Shown here in pieces: positions 34,934 through 47,122 of a stretch of 64,000 bases of DNA (positions are counted from its first letter, which is position 1; each line of letters opens with the position of its first letter). The notes beneath the pieces were generated by a model. The model was not told the DNA's origin, did not search any database, and was given only the letters and a program-made list of their open reading frames with translations. The translations under genes were made by a program, and so were the position numbers. Source of the stretch: Mucidula mucida (taxonomy: Eukaryota > Basidiomycota > Agaricomycetes > Agaricales > Physalacriaceae); NCBI GenBank assembly GCA_015501055.1, contig JADNYV010000039.1, positions 124,001 to 188,000 of the forward strand, written 5' to 3'.

Positions 34934-37900
34934 TTAAGACATCGTCTCTTTTTCGGTCGTCTTTTCTCTCTTTCTCTCTGCCTGTGTCTCCTTCCGGTCC
35001 TTCCGGTCTGGAATTAGCTCATCGTTCTGAGCATCCTTTGTCCACTTGTCCTGTTCGGGCATTGCTACATGGTCGCGCACTAACTGTTCCAGCTTTTTAT
35101 CGCTCCATTTTCGTAGGCGGATCATGAACGTCGCAAATTGATACATTCGTATCGGCGAGGAGATGTCATAGGAACGGACGTTACGATCCATAATGAAGAT
35201 GGTCTGCAATATTGTGAGCATAGTTCGGAACCGTTCATAAACGACAACACACATCTGACTCTGCCGAATGCCAGCAACATAGGACGACCCCAACTGTTCC
35301 ATCTGTCACCACTGCGTACACGGGCTGTTTCTTGAAGCCTAGGCTTGCTAGGAAGACCACTGCGCTGACCAGATAAAGTTTGCTTTGGTGCACGGCTTTT
35401 AATGGTGCCTGTTTCTCTTTCCTGTACACCCCCAGGAACACCGGTAAAAGAACGCGTCCTCCCAAGTCAGAAGAACGAGGTCCCGGGCATTCAGCCATCT
35501 CGGCAGGAAACTTGGGTGGCAGCGAGTTCGTTTCTGGATCCTTTGAAAATTCGACAAAAGGGTATAGCACACGGTGCTTCAGCCCAGCCGCGGGGAACGC
35601 AACAACACTGTCACACCGTGATTTGTCGATTTCCTCTTTGGCCCGCTTGAGTATAACGTCAGAAGCTTCCGCAGTCAGCAGTTTCTTGATTTTGCGATAG
35701 CGAATTATAGAGTTAGAGTAGACGTCCATGAGGATCAGACACAAACTCCTGTTATGTCGCTCGTCTGGTGTATGGTCCGGAAGAGATGGGGCAGCAATTG
35801 CCGCGACTTGATATAGTTCATAGCAGAGTCGGGCCCGATTGAGATTGGCCTCACGGAACGAGTCCTTCCCATTCGCCACACAGTCAGCCGCGGCATTCCG
35901 AGCGGTGGGTAGCTTCCGTTCCATTCTATAATGCATTAGTCGGCTTTGTGTGTGAGCATTAACAGCGCACAGTCTACTTACACGACTCGGCGTGATACAG
36001 TCTCGCCGACGGTCACAAATGACACGGCAATTACAAAGTCCCAGCACTGGCGAGCCCCAGCAGTGCTGATCGACTTCTTGAAACCTTTCGCACGGGCAAC
36101 AGTCCATAGTAGAAGTGATAGCGACTCGCAAATCAACGGTACGACGTCGAGGTCAAGCGCCTTGGCATCACAGATTGCCTTCCCGCCCGCAGCGCCATCA
36201 TCAAAAGGTTTCTTCGGAGATTTGAAGAGTTCATAGAGCGGAAATAGGCCACGCTCAATGTGTGCATGGAAGTCCTATTGTTGAAGGAGCTTAACGATAT
36301 TGTCATGTAAACAGCACACAGCTTACAGTTGGCAGATGGCGATACTCCGTAAGATTGTTGTAAAGGTCCACCATGTTGTTAATTTCGTTGGCAGTCGAAT
36401 GAGTTACGTCGAGGAGTGCGCCATCTTTTTCCGCAAATTGTATCAGACGGTCCTTCAGCTGAATGCACGCTATCTGTATAACGTTTCTGTCATATAGAAA
36501 ACTATCAATAGCTTGGCAGTCATCCGAGGATACTTCGTGCTCGCTAATAGGGGCGCAAAGCCGCGTCAGGCAGACGATGTAAACAAGCCAGTCAACGTAC
36601 TTGGATTGGACAGAACAGGTTGAGACGGCATTTGAAGCACGACCTGCCGTATATAACGACTTCTGTTCCGGACTAAAGGAATCGTTCATCGGCGTTCGAG
36701 GGTAGCAGTAATACTCATACCGTTCGCTTTCTCTGCAGATATGATATGAGTGTGAGTGTTATAAAAACGCACAATGGGCACCTACATGTTTTCATGGGGC
36801 ACAATAGACTCATCGACGTCGAATTGAGAAATGTCGGCGGCGGGGACAGACGTCAGCGCTGGACTCTGGCTCCGTGACGACGCAGGACTGCGACCATTTC
36901 TGCCCCGAGACTCAGTATTCCTTGAGGGTGTAAAGAGCATATGAGATGTATCAATCAGAGAATTACGCACGAGGTCGTCATACTAGATTGAACATGATGA
37001 AGCCACGTCGATATTGTGTCTTCCCATGACTGAGGAAGCCGCTTCAGCTCATCAAGATAAGAATCCGCTCGCCACTGTGCATCGCTGCAGAGGGCACTGC
37101 CACATTGCTGAGCGAAGACGTCATACTGAGGCCGAAGGGACAGAAGAAATGAGCCCAACGACAGGGCAGAGTCAGGAGCAGACAAGTCGAAGGCGCCCAA
37201 GGATACCTGAGCATCGGAAGTCACTGTGTGTACCTGCGGCTTAAATTGTAGATGACTGAAAATTGTACGATATACGTTAACTTACCGTGTCCTTTCCAAG
37301 AGGGTTCTCATCTACCCAGGCAAAGTATACCCGAGCGAGAAACCCCTTTTCTGAGAGGCCGATACCGATGACAGGATCCTTGAGGGCCCACGTATCCCGC
37401 TGGAAGGCCGTGCTTCTGAGAACCTCGACGACAGAGTCCCCGTCGGCTATGCAAATGAAAGGAAATGGTACAGAGCGACGATCACGCCAGAAGTCATACG
37501 CATGCGCATCCGGCGGCATGCTTTCTACGGACGATCGAGAGGGCGTAGAGCCATCTGTAGAGAGTGCTCCATCTGTAGAGAGTTCTGCATCTGTAGAGAG
37601 TTCTCCATCTGTAGAGCGTAATCTCGGTGGGCGGGCGTACAAGAATTCGTCTATGCTTTCCAACGAGGATGATGCCGTAGATGCAGAATCACTGGAAGAG
37701 GACATCGCATCGTTGGCAGATTCACCTGACAACGGTGTCACTACAGAAGCTATCATCCTAGCCTCGCCGACGGTCATGTCACCCAATTTATCTAAGTAAG
37801 TGCGAGCGAAACGGACGTTCTCGCTAGGGATAATGATGAGAAGTCTAACCTCTGAAATATCGATGCATCGTACCTGACATGTGCATCAGGGTAGCAAGAG

Positions 37901-38220
37901 CGTAACAAGGCATAAAGCAGCAGGGAAACAAAAGGGCGCGTTTCGCGGCTGGTGGCGTTTGAATCGCGCAGCGTTCGTATAATCGATATAGTAGATAGTA
38001 GGGTATCCATAATATCCACAAGCTCGTGAGGCAATCCTTCATGAGATGTCGAAGGAGGATGTTGTTTTGTTACTTCTGTCCACAGATGGGATGCTCTGGG
38101 CGACAGAGTAGGTTGAGCAGACAAGAGGCTGGGTGGTAGATCGTTGGTGAGATATTGGGAAATTTGAAATACTTGTGGTGGCCATTGAGAGGAGTCTGAT
38201 ATAGTGATATGGTCAGACAT
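34934..38220 (-). CDS. Gene Z left copy: large protein with nuclease-like C-terminal domain
   Basis: Multi-exon gene running left from the ATG at 38220; first exon about 37873-38220, next 37308-37824, then on to the stop at 34934. Conserved blocks shared with the right copy include PHELVDIMDTLLSTISIIRT, DPVIGIGLSEKGFLARVYFA, FLYDRNVIQ and MDRNVRSYDISSPIRMYQFA. The C-terminal part resembles a PD-(D/E)XK nuclease core: a CDSVVAFPA strand, a LLPVFLG-x-YRK strand, a helix with Gln and Lys (AVHQSKLYLVSAVVFLASLG) and a QPVYAVVTDGTVG strand. At the position where the right copy has Glu (GEYKK), this copy has Val (GVYRK; codon 35427-35429). No named family recognised; exon borders are partly unresolved. 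Confidence 0.6.
37551..37618. repeat. Coding tandem repeat, 18 bp x about 3.8
   Basis: Units of 18 bp (CATCTGTAGAGAGTTCT type) start at 37551, 37569, 37587 and 37605. On the coding (minus) strand they specify a repeated STDGEL/STDAEL hexapeptide in gene Z. The right copy lacks the array and has an unrelated Asp/Ser-rich stretch there. Confidence 0.9.
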
Positions 38221-38363
38221 GGACGTGATGATGGTGGTTATGGGCTGAGTTGGATGGCGTCATGTGATCGTCACTCGATCATCGCCAGAAACAGCGAGAC
38301 GCATTGCTTTCCCTCTTTCCTTCCTACTACATCCATCTATCTTCAATTGCTATTTTCTTCACT
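38221..38363. promoter_or_regulatory. Divergent promoter between Z and Y, left copy
   Basis: Only 143 bases separate the start codons of Z (minus) and Y (plus). The segment is nearly identical to the reverse complement of 49163-49306 in the right arm. It contains a perfect 6-bp inverted repeat TGATCG-TCACT-CGATCA at 38265-38281 and a pyrimidine-rich tract before the Y start. Confidence 0.6.
38265..38281. promoter_or_regulatory. Palindromic element in left Z/Y promoter
   Basis: TGATCG and CGATCA arms separated by five bases; conserved exactly at 49246-49262 in the other arm. A dimeric regulator site is possible; this is inference from symmetry and conservation only. Confidence 0.4.
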
Positions 38364-38585
38364 ATGCCACAGAGTCTGGAACTCGCCTCTAGCTGCTGCT
38401 CTACCTCTGCCTCCTCGCTGTTCGAGCATCAGGCCTCGAATTCCTCCGATTGTCATACGAACAGTTCTCCGCCTATCTCAGACGGAAAACAGCCTTTTTT
38501 CGCTGAGCGAATCTGTTATATTCCGCACAGAATCTCCAGAAGCAGACCCAAGCAGGCGCCCGCACTTCCAGCTGAAGAGGAGTGA
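38364..38585 (+). pseudogene. Gene Y remnant, left copy
   Basis: Encodes the same start as right-arm Y (MPQSLELASSCCSTSASS) and keeps 70 or so residues, including IPHRISRSRPK. Relative to the right copy, two bases are missing after the Glu-Glu-Glu run, so the frame meets TGA at 38583-38585. Similarity to the right arm ends a few tens of bases later. This is a truncated, probably dead copy. Confidence 0.65.
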
Positions 38586-38599
38586 CTATGATGCTGTTG

Positions 38600-41500
38600 G
38601 CGAATAGGGGTCTAAGGTATCCCAAGAATCAATGGAGATATGCCGCCAGGCTTTTCTCGGTGCCAGTTCAGCAATTCCTGTCATTAGGTCAAGGTACGAA
38701 CCCCCAGGAGATTTCCTCCGGCGAGGTCAAGGATCTGTATACTGTCGCGCGCTAGTCCTGTTCAAGAATGGTGTTTATCTAGCTTCGTTTGCGGTTTTAC
38801 GTTGTTCGAGTCGCCTTGTCGTATTGTTAGACTTATAGGAGTGCCGTCTCCTTGTCTTTCTCAGCTCAACTTTGCTCCGGTTGTTGCATATCACCTGAAC
38901 AAGCCTTTCCCATATCGGTTTGTATTTTCACTCTTCTCGTTTATGTCAATATTTTCATCGGCATGTCATACAGGTCAGATGCGAACGAAGAAGAGGAAAC
39001 ATCATCGAAACCCTATGAACAGGCGGTACGCCTCAACCTTGACAAAATTCTTGATGTAGACGATAATAGTACACTCAACCGGCGCTTCCAAGTTCTGGTC
39101 ATAACCTGTGTATAGTGCGTCTTTCCGTCCGCACAGTGACGCAGCATCATGAATACACGAACATCGTTCTACAGCGTTGCATGCCAGTTCATGAAGTTCA
39201 AGATTCCCTGCTTCCGTTCATCCTGGGGTATCATCTAGGCTTGGCGAATTACATTTTCTCAGTCGTCGTGGACATCTCGGGTAGCTGGTATTTACAGCAG
39301 TTGACCGTGTAGTTCGCCTACACGCGGCCTGTCTATCTCCAGGCACTGAATTCTGTTTTAGCTTTCTCAAACTGTTTCTGTGGGGTGGCACACCTTTGTG
39401 TTACCATTGAATTCTGATTCTCATGTAGGTTCGGACGGCGTTCCACTCAAACCCCAGGAGGCTACTATCGAAAGGTTGCCTAGGCTATATTACGATCGCT
39501 ATGTCTTGGCCACTGCATACAGGATGACCCATCGGGTATGTTTCACGGAGGACTATACGGCAGTTCCGTGACTTTAGTCGCCTCAGACCTCAGAGAAAGT
39601 AGTATTCGCAACGTGTTTCAACGACTGAAATATTTGGCCACATCGCCCTGCGGAATTTGTATGGCGTTTTACAGCGACAACACCTTGGTATGATGGCACT
39701 AACGTATGTTGCCGCCATTGTCGGTATATTCTGCGGGCTAAGCTGGTCGGACTGTTGCAGTATCTGTATTTGGGTCATCTAGTAACGAAATCGTCCTCAG
39801 GCTCGATGGCATCGCAAAGCCATAGACTCATGTGTTGGGAGATTTACAGTGGACGATGGATGGTTGATGCTACAACCGTCGTTCTGATACCTGCTTTCAG
39901 TCGAATATTAAAGCGACAATCCATATCTACGCGGCCTTTACACCAAGACGTGGCGGGCTTTGTCGACGCTGATGGTTGTCCTCGAACGCCACCAATCACG
40001 AAGGCGCTTTTTGCCGAGATACACCTATTCCAGTCCCGGTACTCAATGACCTTGATGGGTTTAAACTTTCCGACTGTCAATTATGGCTACTCCCTTGCTA
40101 TAAGCGGCGCCTTATCATTATGTCTCCCAAGGCCGGACTACGTGATGTTGATGCGTCGATTCAAAACTCAGTATAAATGTTGACTTCTTAGTTTGCCTGG
40201 GGTATGTACTGGGGAGCTTGTTTATGGATCCGGAGTAGCTCATGACCAAAGAAGTCACATTCACACAAGGGGATGAAATAACTCACCTGACGGAGTGTAG
40301 CTTTACACTTGCCATCGGTTCAGCCTGGGTTCGGTTGCGACGTTCCTACTGCTTATTCCGCGGAGGCTGATTAGCTTTCATTTTCCATGCTATACTTGCC
40401 TCCTGTATTGATATCACTCCATCGTCATGTTGCTCATGCGAAGTATCATGACCGAATTATTTCATTATGCGCCAACTCGTCCCAGTCCGTCGGACAAAGC
40501 CACTGTACATCCGCATCCTTATCGTAGTCCATCAGGACTGCATTTGTCTTTCAAGGTTGACTGGGAGTTCATCATATCGACTCCGAGTTGTTGCGAAATT
40601 CAGCTACGACTTCGGTCGTCAAAGTCGGGGGCTGCCAAAGTTAGCATTCTTGCTGCTACGACGACCATCCGTCTCCATTTTCCATTATTAAATGTCTCCG
40701 TTTGCTCAATTGCGATAATGAACCAGGATTGAAACCCGCTCTCGTAGGGCTTCCTGTAGCTTCGTTCTCGTCATTCGGCCTCGACCATAGCTTTGCCCAA
40801 TGTGGCGCAAAACTCTATTCATTCATATGGGTGGCGCCCAGCGGGTCACAACGACGCACTGTAAATGTGAGGTTGGTGGCAACCTTGAGCAAATACGAAA
40901 GTACTACCTGCTAAGCAGGCATAATCTTGAGACACAGTCGGAGTTGGTTATTGACGGCATGACCTCCATCTATGAGCAGAGTTTAACGCTACGCACGAAG
41001 CCCAAGGTCTTAGAGTGGCAACTAGAATAGAGTTGCGCGGCTCGCCTTCGGCACGGGGTGCCTGTAGATATAAATTTCCCGAGTTGCCATATATGATATA
41101 ACCCTGGAGGATCCGGAGTAGCGGAACGTAACGCCGGATTGACAAGTGTGACTCTCTGTTGGTTGCCATCCATCGCGAAACAGGAAAAAAGACAGCTGCG
41201 CGCAACCGTTGCTCAGGTCTGCAGCTGCCATTCTGTTCGCATATTCTGTTCAGGCATTTATCTTGGGTACTCGGAATTCTCGGAGGGCGGTCGCTAGGAT
41301 GTTTGTGCGAACATCTATCCTTCCGCGTCGACATTCGCGCCAGACAATCTTGGGCACCAATGCGCATCAGAAGCCTGAATACTTCCCGAATCGAGGAACC
41401 GCAATCGACTGGCAGTATGGCATGTTACCGATCGCGTTACATGAGATTCGCTTTATGCTTGACTGGTCGTAACGTCATTCACCAAGGATGATTATTAAAA

Positions 41501-41685
41501 TAATATCGGCTCTAGATTCCATCGGCTGTTATTGAAACTAATGAGTTCCTCTTGATCCACCCTGACGATTTCATACCTTTCTTCTTTCCCCCTTCAACGG
41601 TTGGGCCACGGATGCGTTGAGTTGCGATTCGAGGTCTCGTCGTTTGTTCTGGTGCTGTTCTTTCTTGCATAATCATCCTTTCTGG
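38600..41685. other. Inner spacer, left part: no supportable gene
   Basis: Several medium frames exist (for example 38852-39115 and 39755-40183 on plus), but none has a family signature and they do not chain through convincing splice sites. The composition looks like decayed coding or mobile DNA. It has no counterpart on the other side of the spacer. Confidence 0.4.
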
Positions 41686-43262
41686 ATGTCGGATTTCCCT
41701 TCGCCTTCGCCACATACTAATTTACCCGATAATCCTTCCTCTTCACGAACACCAACACACGACCGGCCCGTTTCTGCACGACCAAGTGCTGAGGATCCCA
41801 GCCAAAGCTCAACGCAGACACGCCCTCCCATCCACCACTCTCATTATATTGAAGACCCACTATCCAGTGCCAGCAGTGCCTCACCACGAACCCGACGAAG
41901 ACCCGCGTCGTCAGACGCCCCCGACGAACGAATGTCTAAACGTATGCGCCGGCCCTCGCCTCAGCCCAAGTCCAGATCCCGCGCGAGCTCATCGGAGTCG
42001 CAAGGCGGGATGGCTGATACCGAAGAGGCTGAGCCTAGTCATCACTCCCAACGGACCCCGCCACCGACGAATCCTCAGAAGAAGAAACGAACACGGACGT
42101 TGACCACCCCCCACCAATCCGCAGTGCTCCACGCGCTCCTTGCCCAGGTTAGTCCTACATTGACATCAAGCAATAATTTTTCTGATCGACACCTAAAGTC
42201 GCGTTTTCCCACCACAGCAATGAGAGAAGAGGTCGGACGTTCCATTGGATTGAGTGCCCGGAAGGTTCAGGTACGCGTTGGACCTACTTTTCTCGGCGCA
42301 ATAACTGACATCTCTTCCACAGATATGGTTCCAAGTAAGCCCGATAATTCTGTCCCATGTTCCTAGTTCTGATTTTCTGTGGATAGAACCAACGTCAAAA
42401 AGCGCGCCGCCCTCGTACTCAGGGCGAGCTTCCTTTGACGCGACCTCCGCAATATGGGCCATATCCATCTACTGGAGATTCCGTATCCCTTGGCCCCGCT
42501 CCTGGAAGTGCTTCTCAATCGCACTCTCCGCAGTACGGACAATATCCAAGAGGAGGCTATGCACAGGCTCCTGGTGGATACGATTACCCACCTGTAGCCG
42601 ATCCGTATTATGCTACATCGGTGGAATTGAGTACGCAATTGCTTGGCCCCGGTATGCCTGGCCGAGCTGGACCCTCTGGGTATCAATCATCGTCTCCTCA
42701 GCGATCTCCAGACGAAGGTCGCTTTTTGTCACCGCGGAGAAGACCATACCCAGATCCAAGACTGCGCAGTCCCAGTCCTCCGCGCCGCCGCCCTAGCGAT
42801 CCATACGCGCATCCATTACCATCCATTCCTTTCGGCTCTGCCAGAGGGCCGGGAATGGAACGACCATACGTGCTACGCCGCACGCCTTCTCCAAGTCTTA
42901 CGCTTCCTCCACTCTTTCCTCTCCAACCTCCGCCGCCACCGCCTTTATCGCAATGGGATCCCCCTCGCCTGGCTCCACTTATCCCTCCACCTTCTGAGGC
43001 TGAAGTGACGCTATCGCCCATTCGCACTGGACATGTCTCAGACGAGCCTATCAACTTGCCTTCCATCTCGGCGCGAGGTACCACTGATGAGCCGCTTCCG
43101 TCTCTACGCATGGAGGAGCGATTTGCATCACCACGCCCTCAAGATCCGCCACCACCACGTCCTGCGGGTCGTTATGATCCTGTACGTGCAACCGTCATCC
43201 CGTACAGACGAGATCCCACGCCGCCCCCTCGCAATCCTTCCCGTGAGGAGCCACGATCTTGA
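41686..43262 (+). CDS. Homeobox transcription factor
   Basis: Nuclear DNA-binding protein. Four exons fit in phase: 41686-42147, 42199-42270, 42323-42334 (12 nt, encoding IWFQ) and 42387-43262, giving 473 residues. The homeodomain lies at about residues 137-195: KKKRTRTLTTPHQSAVLHAL, then FPTTAMREEVGRSIGLSARK, VQ, IWFQ, NQRQKARRPR. The recognition helix WFQNQRQK is of the typical (non-TALE) class, unlike mating-type HD1/HD2 proteins. The N terminus is Ser/Pro-rich with basic clusters (KRMRRPSPQPKSRSR) and the long C terminus is Pro/Arg/Ser-rich and probably disordered. It sits in the single-copy spacer between the inverted arms. Confidence 0.9.
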
Positions 43263-46200
43263 TGTTTTCACGAAACATTCGTAAAATTGACAGCTTAGAA
43301 GCTAACGACCACTCATTCCTCACTTTCATTTACCACCATAATACGGTCTCGCTTTTTCGACCGCCCCACACTCGCTATCCTATCACCAAGCCACTAGGCA
43401 TTATTATTCGACGCTTTATACGACGTCGACGTCTGTTGTTGTATTTTCCAAGGTATCTGTGTACATTCAACTCGGAAAGTACAGTTCTTCGTGCTATTAC
43501 AATACTTACCTTACTTATATTACTGAAATAATCGTAGGATGAACATGGAAAGAAAGACTGTATTCTTAGTAGTCAACTGGATTAATCGTAATTCACCTTC
43601 GTTGTATTCGTATTCATGTCTCCGGGTAGCACATACGGGTTCTTTGATAATGCATGTCATTGGACAGCTTCCCTTGCATACTTAACGTCGGCGCTTAAAT
43701 CAACGAAGTGCCTGTGATTGCGCACAAAACCTCATGTTCCCCGCCGACGAGTCCGGATCCGTTGCTATGAATGCCAAACCTCGTGCTGATTTACTCGAAT
43801 GAAAGAGATCCATCCTTATCAACTGACTGATGAAAGATAATGTTCCCTTAGAAGATGAACAAGGGATTTGACACCAAGTGGATTGTGTCCAGAGACAATC
43901 ACAATGGGGCTTTGTGGGCGCCAATCCTCACAAAACCCCATAAGCACCGGAGACATGCTTCTCTTGTACCTAACCATTCAGGAACAAGAGAACCAGTTCT
44001 TCGGGGAAAGAAAGGAAGGACAAGGCGCGAAATGTCTCGTCGCGGTTGCTGAGGAGATTCGACATTGCAAGGATGATGGATGGAAGGTTGTTCAGGGCGT
44101 AGGGCGGACGAGAGTAAAATTGGGGGTTGGCGACGTCGACGCGCCTAGACTGTAGACTATCCCACTACATCAGCCCTAATCTCCACGTCGCGTCGTCAGA
44201 AAGCGGCGCAAGACGTGATTGGACGACATATCCTATGACGGCCGTGGCACCGCCAGTGATTACGGTGATGTGCGCGTTGAAGAGAAAGCGACTGAATTCT
44301 ACTGGCCACCCCGGACTTTCTTAAGCTGTCCAATTTGCTGTAGACATCAGAAAAGCGCGCGGGAGCAGACTGGCCTAGAGTTGAAACTTGGGGGAGTGTA
44401 CTACCGGGGTGTGGCGCGACAGAGTGCCCATCCGAGGTCTCGGGAGTCCAGGGTGTTATCTTCAGGCTTTGCGCGCCCCAGTAGTCAAACCTTCTGCGAA
44501 TCGGATTGCGGAGCAGGGCAAAAAGTCATTTATCACGGTAGTACTAGAGATGCGCAGGCCATGTGCAAGGTATTTGACCATTAATCGGCGTTCAAGTGTC
44601 CGGAGGTGCAGATGACCAGCTCCTGGTGGTAAGGTTTGATGTCACCAAGGTTGTTAATGAGGACGCATGGAAAGCAAAGACAGGTGTACAGATCCCGATA
44701 CTGTAGCACTTCGGACATTGCTGACTCTGTAGAGAAGGCGGTGGTGCTGTAAGTTTCATTGAAGTAAGGAGACGAAACATCACCACACGTACGAGAGAAA
44801 GAGGGAACACGTCGCGTAATGAAGTTGAATGAATCAACCGATCATGGTTCAATCTTCCCCACTCAACAAACAAGGTTTGGTTGCTTCCGACGGAACCGGC
44901 GGCTAATGATCCGATCATTGACCCGGAGGCTCCGTTGCCGCTCGGAGAGACCGCCATTCTTGCTTGAAATTGTGATCGCGTTTTCTGTCAAGCTCTGTCT
45001 CGTTGTGACAATAATTAATGGATACCGTTTCATTGGACGACGAAATTGAGATAACGTGCTGTGGTAAGGCGATCAATCATTGATCAGGTGCGTCGTTCGT
45101 GGTGTGGCGCAACGAAACTCGATTCCCAGAGTAGATCGCGTTTGCTGCCTCTCCAACTCGGAATATTGTATGCTTCCTTGCCAACAGTAAAAAATGTGTT
45201 CGCCGCAATTTCTCGAAATATTCTCCTTGAGTTTACTGGCTGAGTTCTGCTACACGAGTTTTGACAAGCGACATTTTTTGACAAGGCGCCTGTGTCGCAC
45301 AGGTAAGTTACAGACTTCTACGTGTCGCGTGACCGATAGATTAAGGGCATCACGGCTTCGTCGAGCAGAAGGTTGGCGCTATTACTTTGCCTTCAGCCGG
45401 ATCCAGCTTTCCATTAAGCTGGTTGTCCCGCCGGCTGCTTCGAACAACGTAAATCAAGGAGGAACTTGGATCTGAACTGCTTACGTGTTGAAGGCGTAGT
45501 CGTGGAATCGGAGACCTTAGCGAGTGGCTGATGAGAACGCACTGAACTCTGAGTTGTTAAAGTACTGCCAGCAAGTAATCTGGGATGAATCGAAGGCAGG
45601 CAGTGAGTACGTCACATAGATAAATGAGCGCAAGTGCTGCGGTAGAGAAATAAGGTAGGTAACAGACTCAAAATTGGACGCTGAATGTGTTGGGTGTTCG
45701 GAGGTAGTTGATGTCCGTTCCGATTTTGCACCTCATCTCGATATTCGTCAACTGCGGCCGAGAGGGATCACTAAGAACCGCCGTATTGTTCTCTCAAGGT
45801 CGTAAGATAGAAGATGTCAAACTGTTATGAGACAAGGAGGACATACACCGGGACAGCACAGCAAAAATTTCAAAGTTAGCCACCGCATGTTAGGAAGCAC
45901 CAGCGTGGATGCCCGTCGCTAAATTTGCTCTTGAACTCGCGCGACCTACGCATCATTAGGGAAAGGCGCGCACACGCAAGCCAGGCAGACCGGAGGTGTG
46001 GCGCTTCTACGTTGACAGATAGGTCCCCCCAGTTAATGAAGTTTCAATATCGGTTCGTTTGGAAGCCGGTGCAGCGTGTCGCGAGTACACCAATAGCACG
46101 GAACATTCCTTCCTGGCATAGTCATATAGCGGAGTCACTGAGCATGGCCTTGATGTACTTTTTCAAGAAGATGTAGAACAGACAGTCTTTACAGCGACTA

Positions 46201-46372
46201 GTTTGAGAAATTTATCGTGTCGTTGGGTTTGAACACGATCATTGGTTTTGAATCTGATGGCGGTTGTGGGAAGTTGTGGGAGGAAGCGTGACTGCCAGGG
46301 CACGTGGCGCAAATCATTTCGTCCTCTTACTCCTACAAGAAAGGCTATTTCACCCCTTCAATAGCCCATTGA
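43263..46372. other. Inner spacer, right part: no supportable gene
   Basis: About 3 kb with only short or low-quality frames on both strands. I looked for tRNAs, terminal repeats and exon chains and found none convincing. Confidence 0.4.
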
Positions 46373-46928
46373 ATGCGTCCTTCGCTACTTCGACTGGCCA
46401 AATCGGCCCGGACGCAACCTATCAATTTGCAACAGGTTAGCGACACACTCCTCCCCCCAATTTCGTGAGCCATTTCTGTTTTTACTTTGTTTATCCTCAA
46501 CTGAATTCATTTAAGGCTTTACCGGCATATACTACGCGCCCACCGCTACCTTTCGCCTGAAATGAAGATATTTGGCGATGGCTACGTCAAAGATGGTGAG
46601 ACCAGCAAAGACTTCGCCTTTCGTTACCCATTATCAACTACAGAATTTCGCCGGCATAGACGCGTGGACAATCCTGTGCATATCATTGGTTTCTTGTCGT
46701 CGTGGAAGCAGTATTTGGACCTCCTTCCGAAAGGGCGAGGCGAAAAGGCGTTCAAAGGCAAACCGCTTGATCCCCAGCTGTTGGAAAAAGTACGTATAAA
46801 TGCTTCAACTTTGCCTCTATCCCGCTCATGGCCGCTGTTAGATGTCGCCGGAACAGGTCGGGCAGCTGTACGAGCTAATGCAAGCCACGAAGGATGTTTT
46901 CAAACCGGTTGAGGATGGGCAATCATGA
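46373..46928 (+). CDS. Succinate dehydrogenase assembly factor 3 (Acn9/Sdh7)
   Basis: LYR-motif mitochondrial matrix protein that helps mature the iron-sulfur subunit of succinate dehydrogenase. Four exons fit in phase: 46373-46464, 46516-46595, 46644-46789 and 46842-46928, giving 134 residues, the usual size. Seen: SLYRHILRAHRYLSPEMK (the LYR element, split by the first intron), FGDGYVKDEFRRHRRVDNPV, IIGFLSSWKQYLDLL, and the helical tail MSPEQVGQLYELMQATKDVF. The N terminus is basic and Ser-rich, fitting a mitochondrial targeting sequence. Cyanate hydratase follows about 200 bases downstream on the same strand. Confidence 0.93.
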
Positions 46929-47122
46929 ACTATGTACAGTGCGTATCTTAACCCCAACGCGCTGCTCATCTACTCACGCGCGTGGTTTCTGCAGCAATGT
47001 AATACTACCTTTAATCCCGATAAAGCCCGTCACATTGTTGTCCAGGACTATACTTGCCCCGAAGACTGATCATCTGCCTAATACTTGCATCATCCGCCTC
47101 TTACTCTTAAACCACCATCACC

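Larger units (their letters stand above)
26180..38600. repeat. Left arm of giant imperfect inverted duplication
   Basis: This stretch carries, in order, family X copy A, a 7TM-like remnant, an ABHD11-like hydrolase copy, a Zn2Cys6 factor, large gene Z and a Y remnant. The same families occur in reverse order and opposite strand at about 48,900-62,900. Borders are set by where recognisable similarity stops: around 26180 outside, and around 38600 inside, just after the Y remnant. Similarity is patchy, from nearly identical to barely alignable. Confidence 0.85.

Noticed and set aside
38600..41685. Possible transposon or gene in the inner spacer (frames at 38852-39115 and 39755-40183)
   Set aside because: No transposase or reverse-transcriptase motif, no terminal repeats, and no consistent exon chain.
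41686..43262. Homeodomain gene in a locus with divergent mirrored genes as a mating-type (MAT-A) locus
   Set aside because: The homeodomain is of the typical class (WFQNQRQK), not HD1/HD2. There is only one such gene, and the usual MAT-A flank gene for mitochondrial intermediate peptidase is not seen.
44592..44957. Minus-strand 121-codon frame in the spacer as a gene
   Set aside because: No motif and no consistent start or splice partner, and short plus-strand frames with equal claims overlap it.
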